This document shows positions 20,073-32,500 of a DNA stretch of 64,000 nucleotides, piece by piece (position 1 is the stretch's first letter; every line of letters begins with the position of its first letter). The notes under the pieces were generated by a model. That model worked only from the letters and a program-made list of their open reading frames with translations, had not been told where the DNA came from and ran no database searches. A program made the translations under genes and the position numbers. This DNA comes from Undaria pinnatifida (Eukaryota > Sar > Phaeophyceae > Laminariales > Alariaceae), in contig JABAKD010000030.1 of assembly GCA_012845835.1 (NCBI GenBank), forward strand, positions 9,523,805-9,587,804, in the 5' to 3' direction.

Positions 20073-20459
20073 CTAAACCACCTGAATCCGGGAGGTTTCG
20101 GCGTCCTTGACGGACATAATCTTGTGGTTGTCTTTCGTCTCTATCGACACGGTGTGCGGTGATTTGTGTCTCCTCCACCCCCGCTTCGCCGATTGCAGGA
20201 GATAAGACACCCTCCATGAGGGAGCGTGCTGTCTATCAGCAGCAGCATGATTCTCTGGTCTAGGCTGCTGCTGCGTCGGTTGCTGTTGATGCTGCTGTGG
20301 TTGTTGCTGCTGTTGTTGCTGTCTCTGTTGTTGTTGATGTTGATGCTGGTGGTGTTGGTGGTGTTGTCCGTATTGCTGCTGTTGTTGCTGACGCCCATGG
20401 TGTCCGGGGGTAAAAAATGATTGCATTGCGTTGTCGTCAGGGCAAACTGTCAGTGACAA
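20073..20459 (-). CDS. Glutamine/histidine-rich ORF, possibly a single exon
   Basis: 128 codons from ATG at 20457-20459 to TAG at 20073. The middle third is CAG/CAA/CAC repeats giving poly-Gln with His and Pro. It is followed by a non-repetitive basic segment (SAKRGWRRHKSPHTVSIETK) that looks protein-like. Just before the stop, ATTCAG|GTGGTT could be a splice donor, so this may be an exon. No neighbouring exons were found and no domain is recognised. A chance frame in a CAG-rich microsatellite is the main alternative. Confidence 0.3.
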   Translation of the reverse strand: MSLTVCPDDNAMQSFFTPGHHGRQQQQQQYGQHHQHHQHQHQQQQRQQQQQQQPQQHQQQPTQQQPRPENHAAADRQHAPSWRVSYLLQSAKRGWRRHKSPHTVSIETKDNHKIMSVKDAETSRIQVV

Positions 20460-21689
20460 TGCCGAGGGATGCGAAAAACCGAGCAGAACACGAACGGGAG
20501 CGGGCGAAGCGGGACAGATCCGGGCGAAGCGATCGGGACCTCTCCTCTAGTCCTTCGGGTGCAAGGGAAATGCTACGTGTCACGAAGATCGCAATATAGT
20601 GAGATGCATATCATAGACCACCCATAAGCTACATAGCCAGCCTTGAGGCAATGATATCCGAACACCAAGTACTTCGAGACCATGGATGGCAAGAAAGGCA
20701 ACATTCCACACGACATTTCATGGCGTTTGCAAGAGATCGAAGAGGCATCGTAGATAGGTCGATGTCACTGGTCCACCATGTACCGACCGAGTCAGGCTAC
20801 GGTCACCACTCGCGGTGCATCGTGGTGGGTGTACGGGTGTACCCAGGCGCAGCATCTTCCCTTTCAAGACGAAATTCCTGCAGCAATGCTTCAAAAATCC
20901 AAATCAACTAGACTACTTGTAGAGTCACAAAGAAATACGAAAGATTCGACTCTTCATCCGCGTACTCGGAGAGAGCTGTGCACATTCAGCAGCGGAAGAA
21001 CGGGTCCGACTGCTCACTGTAGTCCGAGGACTCCCCCCTGCACATACCTTGCGAGGGTTCCCTGAACGGTGTGTATCTCCGAACCACTCAGAAAGGACCC
21101 CCCCCCAGATTGGTGAATGAGGTGCTTGCTTCCCGAGGTTTGTGCAGCCTCCAATAGTTGGGTTTCCAACCAACGCATTTTTCGCATTATTTGAAAATAT
21201 ATTTCCCGCGCTTGGAAGTTTTTCGAGCTCCTCCCGGCTCCCGGAATTCATAATGTAATATCACCAAAAGATAAACGTAACGGTCTCTGGTGTGACACAG
21301 AACAGCAGTAGCAGCCAAGAGGCCAAGAGAGAGTGGCAACAAAAACGTGCAGGCCCCCGAGATAGGTGCTCCCTTGTAGCCATACCAGTCTAGAGGAGCT
21401 CCCGTTTTTCTTCGTACACAAAAGATCCAAGTAAGTGTTGGATTTGGATCTTTGATGCATAGTCTACACATGATTTGGGACCCAGGCATCGCACAGCGAC
21501 AAAAAGTGCAAAAGCGTGCGTCGCTATCATACCGTTACCTGGTATGATGTAACAGTGCGAGCGCGCAAGCAGTGCGAGTGGCTTCATGCTGCGCGTGCCG
21601 TTTGTCGCTTTGCAACATATTTTGGACACCCCCTACCCGCGCTTCTTCGCGTGGTCGATGCTGCAAGCGTCATATTGTTTCGTCACTTT

Positions 21690-21790
21690 CCCCCCCTTAA
21701 CCCCTTAACAACTGGAAACCCGTTTTTGGGGACAAAATTACTTGGATTTAGTATAGGGAGGGGTTCGGGGGCTCTAAAGGGGATAAATGT
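21690..21790 (+). repeat. Dispersed short repeat (GGGGACAAAATTACTTGGA family)
   Basis: The core reads GGAAACCCGTTTTTGGGGAC followed by AAAATTACTTGGATTTAGTA and GGGAGGGGTTCGGGGGCTCT. Its reverse complement recurs at 37035-37120, 59686-59762 and 59882-59972, with shorter traces at about 9385, 9705 and 53970. Confidence 0.65.
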
Positions 21791-23529
21791 AGAACGGTAA
21801 ATTAAATGCTTGGCAAACGTTGAACGGGCTGATATTATCCGCTCTGCGGAAGGGACATTTAGTGACCAGGTACTACTCTACATACCATGGGAGTGCTGTT
21901 GACGTCACGCGTGCCCTGGTGTCATACCTCCCCTTAACCCTTAACACAACGTGGTGGTACGATTGGCATGGGGAACGTGATCAGTGGGTCAAACGGATTC
22001 CTCTCCGGGAGCCGCGGCTGGGAAGTCTTTGGGGAATATGTCCCTCTTGACCATACATGATTGGCGAAATGTTGAACGAATATAACGTATCTACGGCACG
22101 GAATGGACACTTGGCGATTGGCTATTGAATAAGTGCCACAATACGGTCAAATGGGCAAAAGGCGGGTGCCTCATGAAAACCTACAAAGTCCATTATTTAC
22201 GTTACCGTGAGGTCCACTTCCCACGCCCTGGCTCCCCATCAACAAAATGGGTATACTGGTATGTATAGTAGAAGCAAGGCCGTCTCTGTTTTGTGATACC
22301 AAACAATGCATGTGGCTCCCGGCGCCTCGCACCGTGAATGGACCGAATAGATGGCCGTTGCGCCGACGAAAAGGAATTAGACAACAAGTCCGCCAAAGCA
22401 ATCACCGCGTCCGCTCGACGATATGCAAAGTGTTGCATCACGCGCCCTATCGTCGACGGGGGCGGGGATACACGAAAGACGGGGGTGCCGTCCCCTGAAT
22501 ATACCATGGCACGTTATTTCGGCCTGTCCTGTGCTAGTACTCTACTCTGACTAGCCTGCACCGTGATGCTGGAAACTAACAAATTAACGGCAAGCGGATT
22601 CCTGCTCTCCGCAGATTCCCTGTATTTTACACAAAAAGCATTATCTGTCCACTATAATTCTTAGCCCTGTAGGTAACTCTATCGCATGCGCCCCACTACA
22701 ATACTATCATATTCCACGGTATCAGGTACATGTGCTTCGCCATACTGGTGGAGGTTGTCCGACCTGTCCGAAGAAACGTTACCACACAATTTACTCGCTA
22801 CTCGCTATCGGAATTACAACCAGCCGTCGCGACGGAACCCAGGCTTAAGCTGCAGCAATGAAGCAATGTGATTCGCCTCCAGCCATGATGCACCTCGCGC
22901 TGAAACAAGGAACACAGAAAATTGCTGTTGCACATCCCCAAATAGCAGTAAATCATATGATCTCCTAAAGAGTATACTACTGACAATACCGGGCTTATTG
23001 TAAAGTAAAGCCGAAGAAATATACCTATACGAGACTACAGTAGCATGCCTTGCATTTAGTGCAGCCGGTCGCACTTCCAAGTACGTGAGAAGAAAAAACT
23101 CAAGGGCCGCTGTTGTCAGGCGCGGGGGGGCACCAGTTTATCAATTTCAACTTATTTACTAACGCCAAAAATATTCTACACTATTTCCAAGTGGACAAAA
23201 TTATCCTACACTATGTCCAAGAAGCCCCCGCCCCAAAAGGCGGGTGCACTTCTAACGGAGCTAACCTGCGCCTCCCCCCCAGTGACAACTTAGAAGGTGC
23301 AATTCTGTACGTCGTACGCTTCGACCCGCACCGTTCCATTTGTCCCTGGTCGCGACTTCCTACTTTACTGAGGACCCCTTTGCGCAGATCCTGGCTATGA
23401 GAAAACAGCATTCCGCCCGTCTCCACAACGCTATCATTTTACACTTGTCTCGACGACACGCGAGCGACTGTCTTCCAGCTGAATGCGAACATATCACCGC
23501 TACAATATTAACGTAAATTCGCACGAAAG

Positions 23530-26500
23530 CTAACATTTTGAAGTGGAGGCGAGTCTGGCGCTTCTCCTCCCGACATTAGGTTTAACTTTAGCGCAGCTTC
23601 CGTCTGTGGCCTCAGCCGAGGCAGGTGCATTTTCCGACTTTACAGTCACGCCACTCTTCGCGCGCTTGCCCCCCCTCGGTCCCGCAAAAGCCGCCGTTCT
23701 GCTATCACCGAGCCTACCCCTTTTCGTTACTATTGCAGTCGCCGGTACCTCCGCCTCGGCCTTGGTGGCGACGTGGGGGCTTGCTTTTGGGGTGGCCTTC
23801 GGCTTTCCCCGCGATCTCGCCGCAGTTGCTACGGCCTTGCCCTTGACTGGCCTCGCCCTCGTGGTTGTCTCAGACTTGACCTTGACTGGTCCCGCCTTTG
23901 TGGATGCTTCTGATTTTACTTTGCTTGGCGTCCCCTTGGTGGACTTCGACACCCGCTCGGCTTTCTTGCCGACCAAAGCCTTTTCGTTCTCGCTGCGGCT
24001 GTTCGCTTTCGGCGTGGCAGCCCTGGTGTTAGTCTTCACCTCTTTCGGAACGCCGTTATCTCCCGATTTGGTCCTACGTTCCCCCTCTTTCTGCCCCTCG
24101 CCTTCCCCGGTGCCCGTTACCGATCCTCGGCTCCCGGCTTTCGCCTTGCTCTTTCTGCTCTTGCCAGGCGCAGCAGCCTTTCTGCCGCCCGAGTTGACGG
24201 GCAGGAGCCCCTTCCTTTGAACAGCTAGCACGATCGCCGTCGTGCGCCCGCCGACAACGTCGAAGTGAATGGGGTGTCCCGAGGAGACACGAGGGGGCCC
24301 GTCAGGAGACGTCTTTCCCTTACCCCACCTGCATTGGGTGTGGAGTTGAGTGTGACGCGAAAGTACGAGAGGAGGCGAGGCGGGTAAACCGTCGATCATT
24401 GCCGACTTGCAAGGTTGTTTACACGGGTGGCGGATTGCCAGATCCCTCGGCCCTCTCCTCTGCTCTCCTCGATCCACGCTATGGTAGGGGTTCACTTATG
24501 TCGTATCATTTTCCAGTGACTCGGTGTCGCTCGCGCGAGTGACCCCCGCAGCTCCTTTGCGGTCTTCAGTTTTCGTGCAGCTAAAATTCGCGACATGGAT
24601 CCGCAATGCAATGGTAAGCTACGTTGCACCTTAAAGATAACCCAAAGCGCTTTTGTCGGCGAGGTACAGGGTCACTGGTGCGAGTGGTGAAAGCCCGGCA
24701 GTGAAAATAAGCGTACCCTCCCTATTACCTTCTTTACCGTACTGTAGGCTTGGTCCCTGGCCATAACATCGATAATCGCATCATAGGATAAGGACACGTT
24801 ATCAATCGAAAAGCATCCCAACTTGTCCTCGACGATCATTACGTCCATGTTTGAGCTGACGTTGTAACGGTTTTTGGGTTGCCAATGTGTTCCAGCAAAT
24901 GGTAATTGTATGGTTCATGATGTTGTGACCTGGGGGGGGGGTCTGTCCTCCAGTGCACCACGTATTCAGGTCATAACTTGCCGACAAGCGCCATGATGCA
25001 GCTCCGACACCGGTTCCGGAGCTCATTGGATCGTTGGGTGCTCCTCCAAGACCGACAGAGTAAGAGACAATAATCAGAACAGCAACAACGATATATCATA
25101 TTTAACACTGTAACCCTCCCCTACGATACGTGGAAGAACCCTTGGGATGCCAATTCAAAGGCCCGTGAACGCGAAGACTTGCCGTGAGCCCCATTATGTA
25201 CAGGGTATTGTGGCGGGATGTGCACGGTAACGTACCTATGGTGGAACAGCCAGTCTTGCGGGAACACCGAGTAGTCTGCCCGTGCAGCACATGCCTGGCG
25301 GCATATCGACAAAAGTTTAGCGTGTAGGGCAGCCACCTGCGACAGAAGGCATGACGCCGCGGCGAGGCCAGCAAAGGATGCAGATAAATCGGTTGTCATG
25401 TACCAGAAGTGCAACTAAGTGGAACGCTGCCCCGAGTACACGGGGCAAGAACCTCACTACAAGTTTGAGCCCCTCCCCATTTCGTCGCACGTACAGAGTA
25501 AACGGGGCAAGAAACTCACTACAAGTTCGAGTCCCTCCCCATTTCGTCGCACGATATGCCCACACAACCTCAGGCTTGCGCGTCGCAAGCAACCTAATAA
25601 CCTGCACACTATGTCGTATTTCCAACCTGGTACTTACTGTATTTACCGTGCAAGAGCTTCACGCTCAAACTGATACAGTGAATACCTCGTAGGTTGGTAT
25701 CGATTTACGACGTCGTGAGCGCAGAGCACGCCTTCGCCTTGGTACACTATAGCACAGTCACTCTCGTCGAAAGCAAATATCCAGCGTTTAGCTCGGTAAC
25801 GGTTTTTCAGGCGGACTCAGGCCGGAGGTATTGCAAATACGGCGGTATTTTCTTGGCGGTAGACCGTAATTCAGTGTATGGCGGCAACGAGATTGGCGGT
25901 AAGCGGTAATTACAAATATAGCGGTATTTTTGGCGTTAATGCAACACGACGGAAATATTTTTGGCGATAACCGGTTTTCGGTTTTTGGCGGTACTATTTC
26001 AGCGGTAGGCGGCAAATACAAATATGGCGACATTTTTTCGGCGGTAATGCAACCCGGCGGTATTTGTTTTGGCGGTGGACGGTTTTTCGTTCTTCGGCGG
26101 TAACGTAATCGTAAACCCCAAAACTTGGGCGGTATTGAGCAGCTTCATGCGACACGCACGAATAGAAAGGGCAAATAAGCTTTTCCAACCTGAAACCACA
26201 GTAATAATGTAATAATAATCGAATGCCTTGATGAATTAAATGCTAAATTATCAACAATACTAGTGGTACTCCCGAAGTATGCCTGTTGCCGGCCGGTATG
26301 GCGGACAAAAACAAATTAATTGGTGCTGTATCATCCTCTCTATGTACGTACTAAAATAACAAAATAATAACAGGGCAGTACGGCGGTGCCGCAGTACGTA
26401 CGGTAGTAAAGGTATCATCCTCTGTATGTAAGTACTACAAAAACAAAATAATAACAGGGCAGCAGTACGGCAGTGCAGCAGTACGTACGGTAGTAAAGGA

Positions 26501-29500
26501 CAGAGGAGTGCAGCAGTGAGGACGGTGGTACTCCCAAGCACCAGTGGGAGGCCGGTATTTTAGAAACAAAACAAAAGGTTCATCTCCCACAGGACGAAAA
26601 AACACTTCCACGTACGGACCGGTCCACCCACCCACCACGGACGACGCAGTGCACCCTCCACCCACCCACCGACCAAACCTTTGCTACATACAGTAGTACA
26701 GCAGTGCAGCAGTACGTACAGCAGTACACCTGGTACGCGGGGAGCAGTTAGTTGATTGGTTCTTGAGGACCTTGTATGAAACAGGAAACAGACGCGGGGA
26801 GTTTCATTTTTTGACGATACTCGGCCATCACGGGGAGCGAGCGAGCCGCCGTCCACCACCCACTCACCACCCACCACCCACCCACGGACCTACCCAGTAC
26901 AGCGGTACAGCAATGCAGCGGTACGTAGAGCAATACACCTGACAGGCGAGCAGCAGCCGATTCGTTGGTTACAATGCTCTCGGGCTGGGCGGGATTTGCA
27001 ATAGTTTACTATTCCCCGCCACGCCGGGGGCCAAGCGAAAAGCGGTCGCGTTGCCGATTCTGCGCACGGCGAGCGGCGACGGCTGGACGCTGCTGTGTTT
27101 GGTCCTGGTGTTCTTGTGCTTGCTGTTGACGCAGGTCCATGGCTCTGTCCATGGCTCAAGTGGCCAAAAAGCAATTCGAAAGTTTTTTATAGTTGGAGTT
27201 CGAAAAAAAAAAAATAGCGGGCAGCGACGAAGAAAAAGTGGGGGGGGGCAAGCGAGCCGTCCCCGGGAGGGCGATTTCCACGCTCACCCCTCGCCGAGGT
27301 GGGGTACCGACACCCGTTCTTTCGCCGGCACGTTGTAGTGCTGCTGTGCGGATGGGATGTGGCGGCACCACGAGGCCGCCGGAGGCCAAGTGGAGCTCGG
27401 GAGTCGCCGCCTTTTGTGGGGGTGTTATAACCAAGATACTTTCAAAGATCCCAAAAAACGTCACGACCACCTTAGCGTATTATATAATATGGATATCTCC
27501 TGGGGCATAGCCCCAGCCTCGTCTAATTCCCCCTTCTTAGTACAAGTACTGGTATTTCCATCTAAACCGCTTATTGCTCTGCTGGACTATGCTGGACGTG
27601 GTGTGGTCATGTACGTGGGCAGAGCAGTCTGTCCACACGTCCACACACGTCCCACACGTCCAGAAAGAGGTATTAAAGTTATACCAAAAAGGAACCCGCA
27701 AAACCAAAAGAGCAAAGAACACAGATAAACACGGACAAACGAATAATATAATAATTTTATAAAAGAACACGGGTCGTATTCAGTGCACAGGCGGCACCCT
27801 TCGGGCGGTATCCAGTGTCGCCGGTATGTTTTAGGCGGTATCGAGAGTTGGCAGTATTAATTCGGCGGTAAGCGATAATTACAATTATGGTGGTATTTTT
27901 TCGGCGGTATTGCCATACGGCGGTACTTTTTGGCGGTATGTGGCATTTCGGTTTTGGGCGGGAAAGACTTCGGCGGTAGGCGGTACTTACACAAGATGGC
28001 GGTGAACCGCGGAATTACCGGGACCACCCACCAGGGCCGTAATTTCACGGCGGGAAAATTACCGACTTTTACCCTGCAAATATCTTACCTGTTCCGGCGC
28101 AAGAGTATTGCAAGCAGCGCTAGGGTGGACGCACGCCTGGTAGCACACCTCATCCGCGATCCAGTTCCCGATGCCCGAAACGACCCGGTCCTGGGCGGCA
28201 GTAGCGGCGAAATAGACACGAACAGGGTGCCTCAAGCATTAGGTTTAAGAACTGGCGATTTCCAATGGGTAAGTTGATAGCATTCAACCATTCCGCATGC
28301 ATTTTAGCGTACAGTACACGTTGCTCATGGCGTACAGTATAACAGTACGTACAGGACGTAGGCGACTTTCGACACCATGAATCGCGCGGTATCATTGAAA
28401 AGTGCCGGCGCTCTCGCTCGTGACTACGAACCCACTATAGTAGCTAAACGGTAACGCTATGCGAGTAGCTTCGACACTGTTTCCGGGCAGGCCGCGAGAT
28501 TGACCGTGTGTTGCGTACTTATTTACCAGGTATTATAGATAAACTTCGAAGTGTACCTGCGACAATAGAACCGCTTTGATGGGCGCTGCAGGCTTTGTGA
28601 GCGCGGCAGCAAACGCGTCCAAAGGGATAGGGTGAGTGATGGGGTCGGGCCCTAGCAGACTGATCGGCGGCGAGGCCTCCGGCTCATATCGAAGTAGTAC
28701 CCTGGACATTCGCCGCGGATCGGTCAGGGCAAGGCAAGTGCCGTTCGACATCTGCGTAAAAGTAGGCGGCATGACATGCGGGGCAGAGTTGAGGTGTGTG
28801 GTGGGGGTTGGGTTGAGCTTCGCATCATCCTTTTTGCGAAGCAGTATGGCGACTCACGCCAGTTCGGCTAGTGAACGCGATCCGCGACCTCCAAGCTTGG
28901 GAAATCTGCTACAGCCAGTGCTTGCACGACAACATGCCAACTGCAGCACATGGTCAGAAGGCTTGCACGACCGCTCCCGCCCCCGTCAGGATTTGGCACC
29001 AAAACATGAGGCCACGCGACCCCCACATTCCGAAGGCCATCGCGATGTGGCGGGAAGAATGACTGTACGTGAATGGCGGGAATAAAGTAATCATCGAAAC
29101 TGGGAGCGCTTGGTTGGTTGCTTCGTTGTCCTACGGGAGCTGGTGGGGAAAAAATAAGCTTGCATTTTTGAATGTTTGCCAAACGAAGAGCACGTGCTTG
29201 CTTACTGACTAGTTCACCTGCAGCTCCAGTTTCGTGAACTTTGGCGGCCAGTCCTCGGCAATCTTAAACTTAACGAATTTGTGCCTCTTCTCGCCTCTAA
29301 CCGTGAACGCACCCGTCATGCCGAAGTGAAACAGAGGGTGAGGAGGTCTGTGCACACGAAGGGGGGCGGGGGCGGGGAGCATACTTACAAAAAAAAATCT
29401 CCTTCGATTCAGGGTCTGCGGCCAGCTATGTCGGGGCGATACGTGGATGTTTCTCGGTATTTTGAGAACATCCACCGGCGGGGTGCAGTCATCACCCTCC

Positions 29501-32500
29501 AATTTTCGACAACACGGAGTATGCGGCTTGCCGCAGACACGCTGCGAAACACTAGGTGTGTGCTCGCAAGTCAACCGCTATCTGCCGTGCATCAAAAATA
29601 TAGTTTAGTACCACCAAGCAGCCATAGAGCGCGGTGCGTCACACATAGTGTTACTGCCGTGTGCGAGAGTTTTGATTTACTGCCGAAGCCACTCGTACCT
29701 ACGAAGAAGCTGCGGGAATCGCACTCGTATTCATACTGCTTTTGTTTCTGGTATGCTCGACGATGATATTATACGAGCACTAGGAATGGCCTGCTGTGTC
29801 CACAAAGCAATGCAGACAGACCTCTCGCAACACTAACCAAAGATTAAGAGACATTGGAGAATGCATGGCCAAGCAGGTGGCACGTAGGCACTCACTTGTC
29901 CAAAACGAACCACATCTGCTTGCCGCGCCGCTTGAGACCCACAATCGTGCGTCCTTCCAAGGAGGTCTTCAAGGTTCGAGACGTCACATCCTCACCTATC
30001 ACCAACTCGTCGAACTGTCCGTTTCTCTGCTTCGAGCAAGAAATAGGCAGAGACCATCAAGGGATGCAGGTAATACTTACCGGTTGTCATTTATGAATTG
30101 TGCTGTACTAGGGTACCACCCCGCAGACCGTAGATCGGGTTTGCAGCAGTTTGCGAAGGTCAGAAGTTGCCGGGTGATACTTTGACGGTCATGGAGCAAG
30201 CAGCTTACCAGGGTGTTTTTTTTTCCGTGTACTGTATACTTCGTATACGAGTACAAGGTTCTGCGCTGATGCGCAACGCCAAGTCAACGCGATTCCAAGA
30301 CCATCGGACAATGGGAGGGTCGGTCGAGGCGGATTTGTTGTTTGGTCATGGTATGATCCCTAAATGAATACCTGGCATCTAGGTACTACGTACGTAACAG
30401 GGCTGACGGCCGACGGCGGGACGCCAACTCGATCAAAATGTGACGTCAACACTTTGTTTTACAGCTAGCCGATGTAGCAGCATTTTTAATTTTGCCATCC
30501 GACAACGCAATGTTGCGGACTATAGCGCTAAATGCTGTGATCTCAGCATCGTATTATAATAGCGTATCACGAATGGATGCACTTCGTATGATAGCTATTT
30601 AATGTTGCGGACAGCAGTTGCGCTGAATGCTGCAATCTCAGCATCGACACAAACAAACTGTAACCTTCCGTCAAGAATGTGGGGTTTGGTGGAGGCCTTT
30701 TGGCATTGGGAAACAAAGGGCATGCTGTACAGACGAGACGATAGCCCATGGTCAGAGCGTCGAGCCGCGAGACCACCCGTCGCCCTGGTCATAGACGGTC
30801 GAGGTAGCCCCGGCGTGACCTCGTAGCACAGGGGCCGACAGCGTGCCCATCACAATTGATCGACTTTTCCACCCGCCCGCCCTGTCGCTCAAGAGAGGGG
30901 GGGGATAAGGTTGCAGCAAGTCAGTGTGATTGTTTGGGGCTGTGAGTGTAAGATTGCCCCGCTGAAAAATGGAGTGGGCCCAATCAGTGCGGGTTAGCCT
31001 GATTCAAGATGTGTGTGGGGGGGGGTCGTAAAGAGATAGAAGGGGGGACAAGAACGGGGCAGCCCAGGTGCTGGCCATTCGTATCTAGGAAAGGCCCACT
31101 ACAGGCTTGTATACTACTGACACGGCAAGTAGATAGACGAATGGTACGTAGTGTCACTGTGCGGACCCCACCCAGGGAGAACGCTGAGTCAGACCATAAC
31201 CTCGTATTCGGGAATATTCGCCTTTTCGGCCGCATCGCACCAAATCGTCCAAAGAGTCATCAAAAACCGGCGAGCTATTGATCTACCAACATTAATGGCG
31301 GACCCGCATCTTCGGATGAATTTCCAAGAAGCGATAGGAGCCAAGCTTGCCTCCCCGATACCCGGTACTAATACCTGAAGCGTTGATGACATGACCTCAT
31401 GACGGACCGAGACGGTACTGTCGAATGCGGCCGACACCCCCTATTCGGCGCAAACAAGTACCGAGGGGTTGGTGCGCGACCGAGGAGACAAAATCGGAGT
31501 TGAATGCACGATGGCAGGATAGGGAAGACGCGAGGAAACGGGCCCATTCTGCTCCAAACTATATTGGTCTACGGCGATCATTGAAGGCGACCACCAAACA
31601 GCTGAAACGCAGGCGGGCGGAAGCTGTACAGAGGTTCTTCGAAGATTACGTCAGCCAACTCGAAGGGCGTATCCGAGAAGGTGATCAGTTTGGCTTCTCC
31701 AAACACCTCAAGGCGATGGATGTGGAAGGGAAGAGGACGTTTAACTCGCAGTACATCAAGGAGGAGAAAGGTCGATTGACGCGGGATAATGCCCTCATCC
31801 GCAAGCGGTGGGTGAGGTGGTTTCACAAACTGCTTAACACCAAGTCACCGACCCTTGACTCGAGCATTGTGGACGAGCTTAAGCAGTGGCCCCCGTGCAG
31901 ACCACTGGACGGTGTCCCGTCTAGGTACGAAATAGAGGAGGCGATTCGTGCGTTGGCGAACCGAAAGGCGGTAGGGCCCGATGGTCTCCCGGCTGAGCTC
32001 TTGAAGGCCTTGGCCGACGAAGGAGAATTGGACACTCTCGGAAAGTTCTACGATATCATCGTCGCTGTGTAGAGTGGAGGTGCCGTGCCGCAACAATGGA
32101 AATATGCAACGATTAAGATGCTTCACAAGAAGAAAGATCGGACTGAGTGTGGCAATTATCGTGGCATCTCCTTCGTGGCTCACACCGGCAAAGTACTCCT
32201 CAAAGTCATCGCGGGTCGCCTGAGTGGCTATTGCGAACGCGAGAACATTCTGCCGGAGGAACAGTGTGGGTTCAGACCCCAACGCTCGACGGTTGACATG
32301 ATGATTGTAATACGACGACTGCAGGAACTGGCACAGAAGAAGGACACCCCCTTGTACTTGTGCTTTATCGACCTTACCAAAGTATATGACTCCGTCGACC
32401 GAACCCTTCTGTGGGATGTCCTTGCTCATTTTGGCGTGCCACCGAGAATGCTCGCCGTCATCCGCCAATTGCACGACGGTATGCAAGCATGCGTGCGGTT

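Larger units (their letters stand above)
18831..23529. other. Mostly unassigned intergenic stretch
   Basis: No gene is recognised apart from the glutamine-rich ORF at 20073-20459. Other contents: a short dispersed repeat at about 21690-21790 and general non-coding sequence with many stops in all frames. Confidence 0.4.

Noticed and set aside
23543-24220. 225-codon + strand frame rich in Leu, Ala, Phe, Pro
   Set aside because: It is antisense to the basic tail of the DNA glycosylase (exon 7), whose sense frame continues a recognised protein with correct phases.
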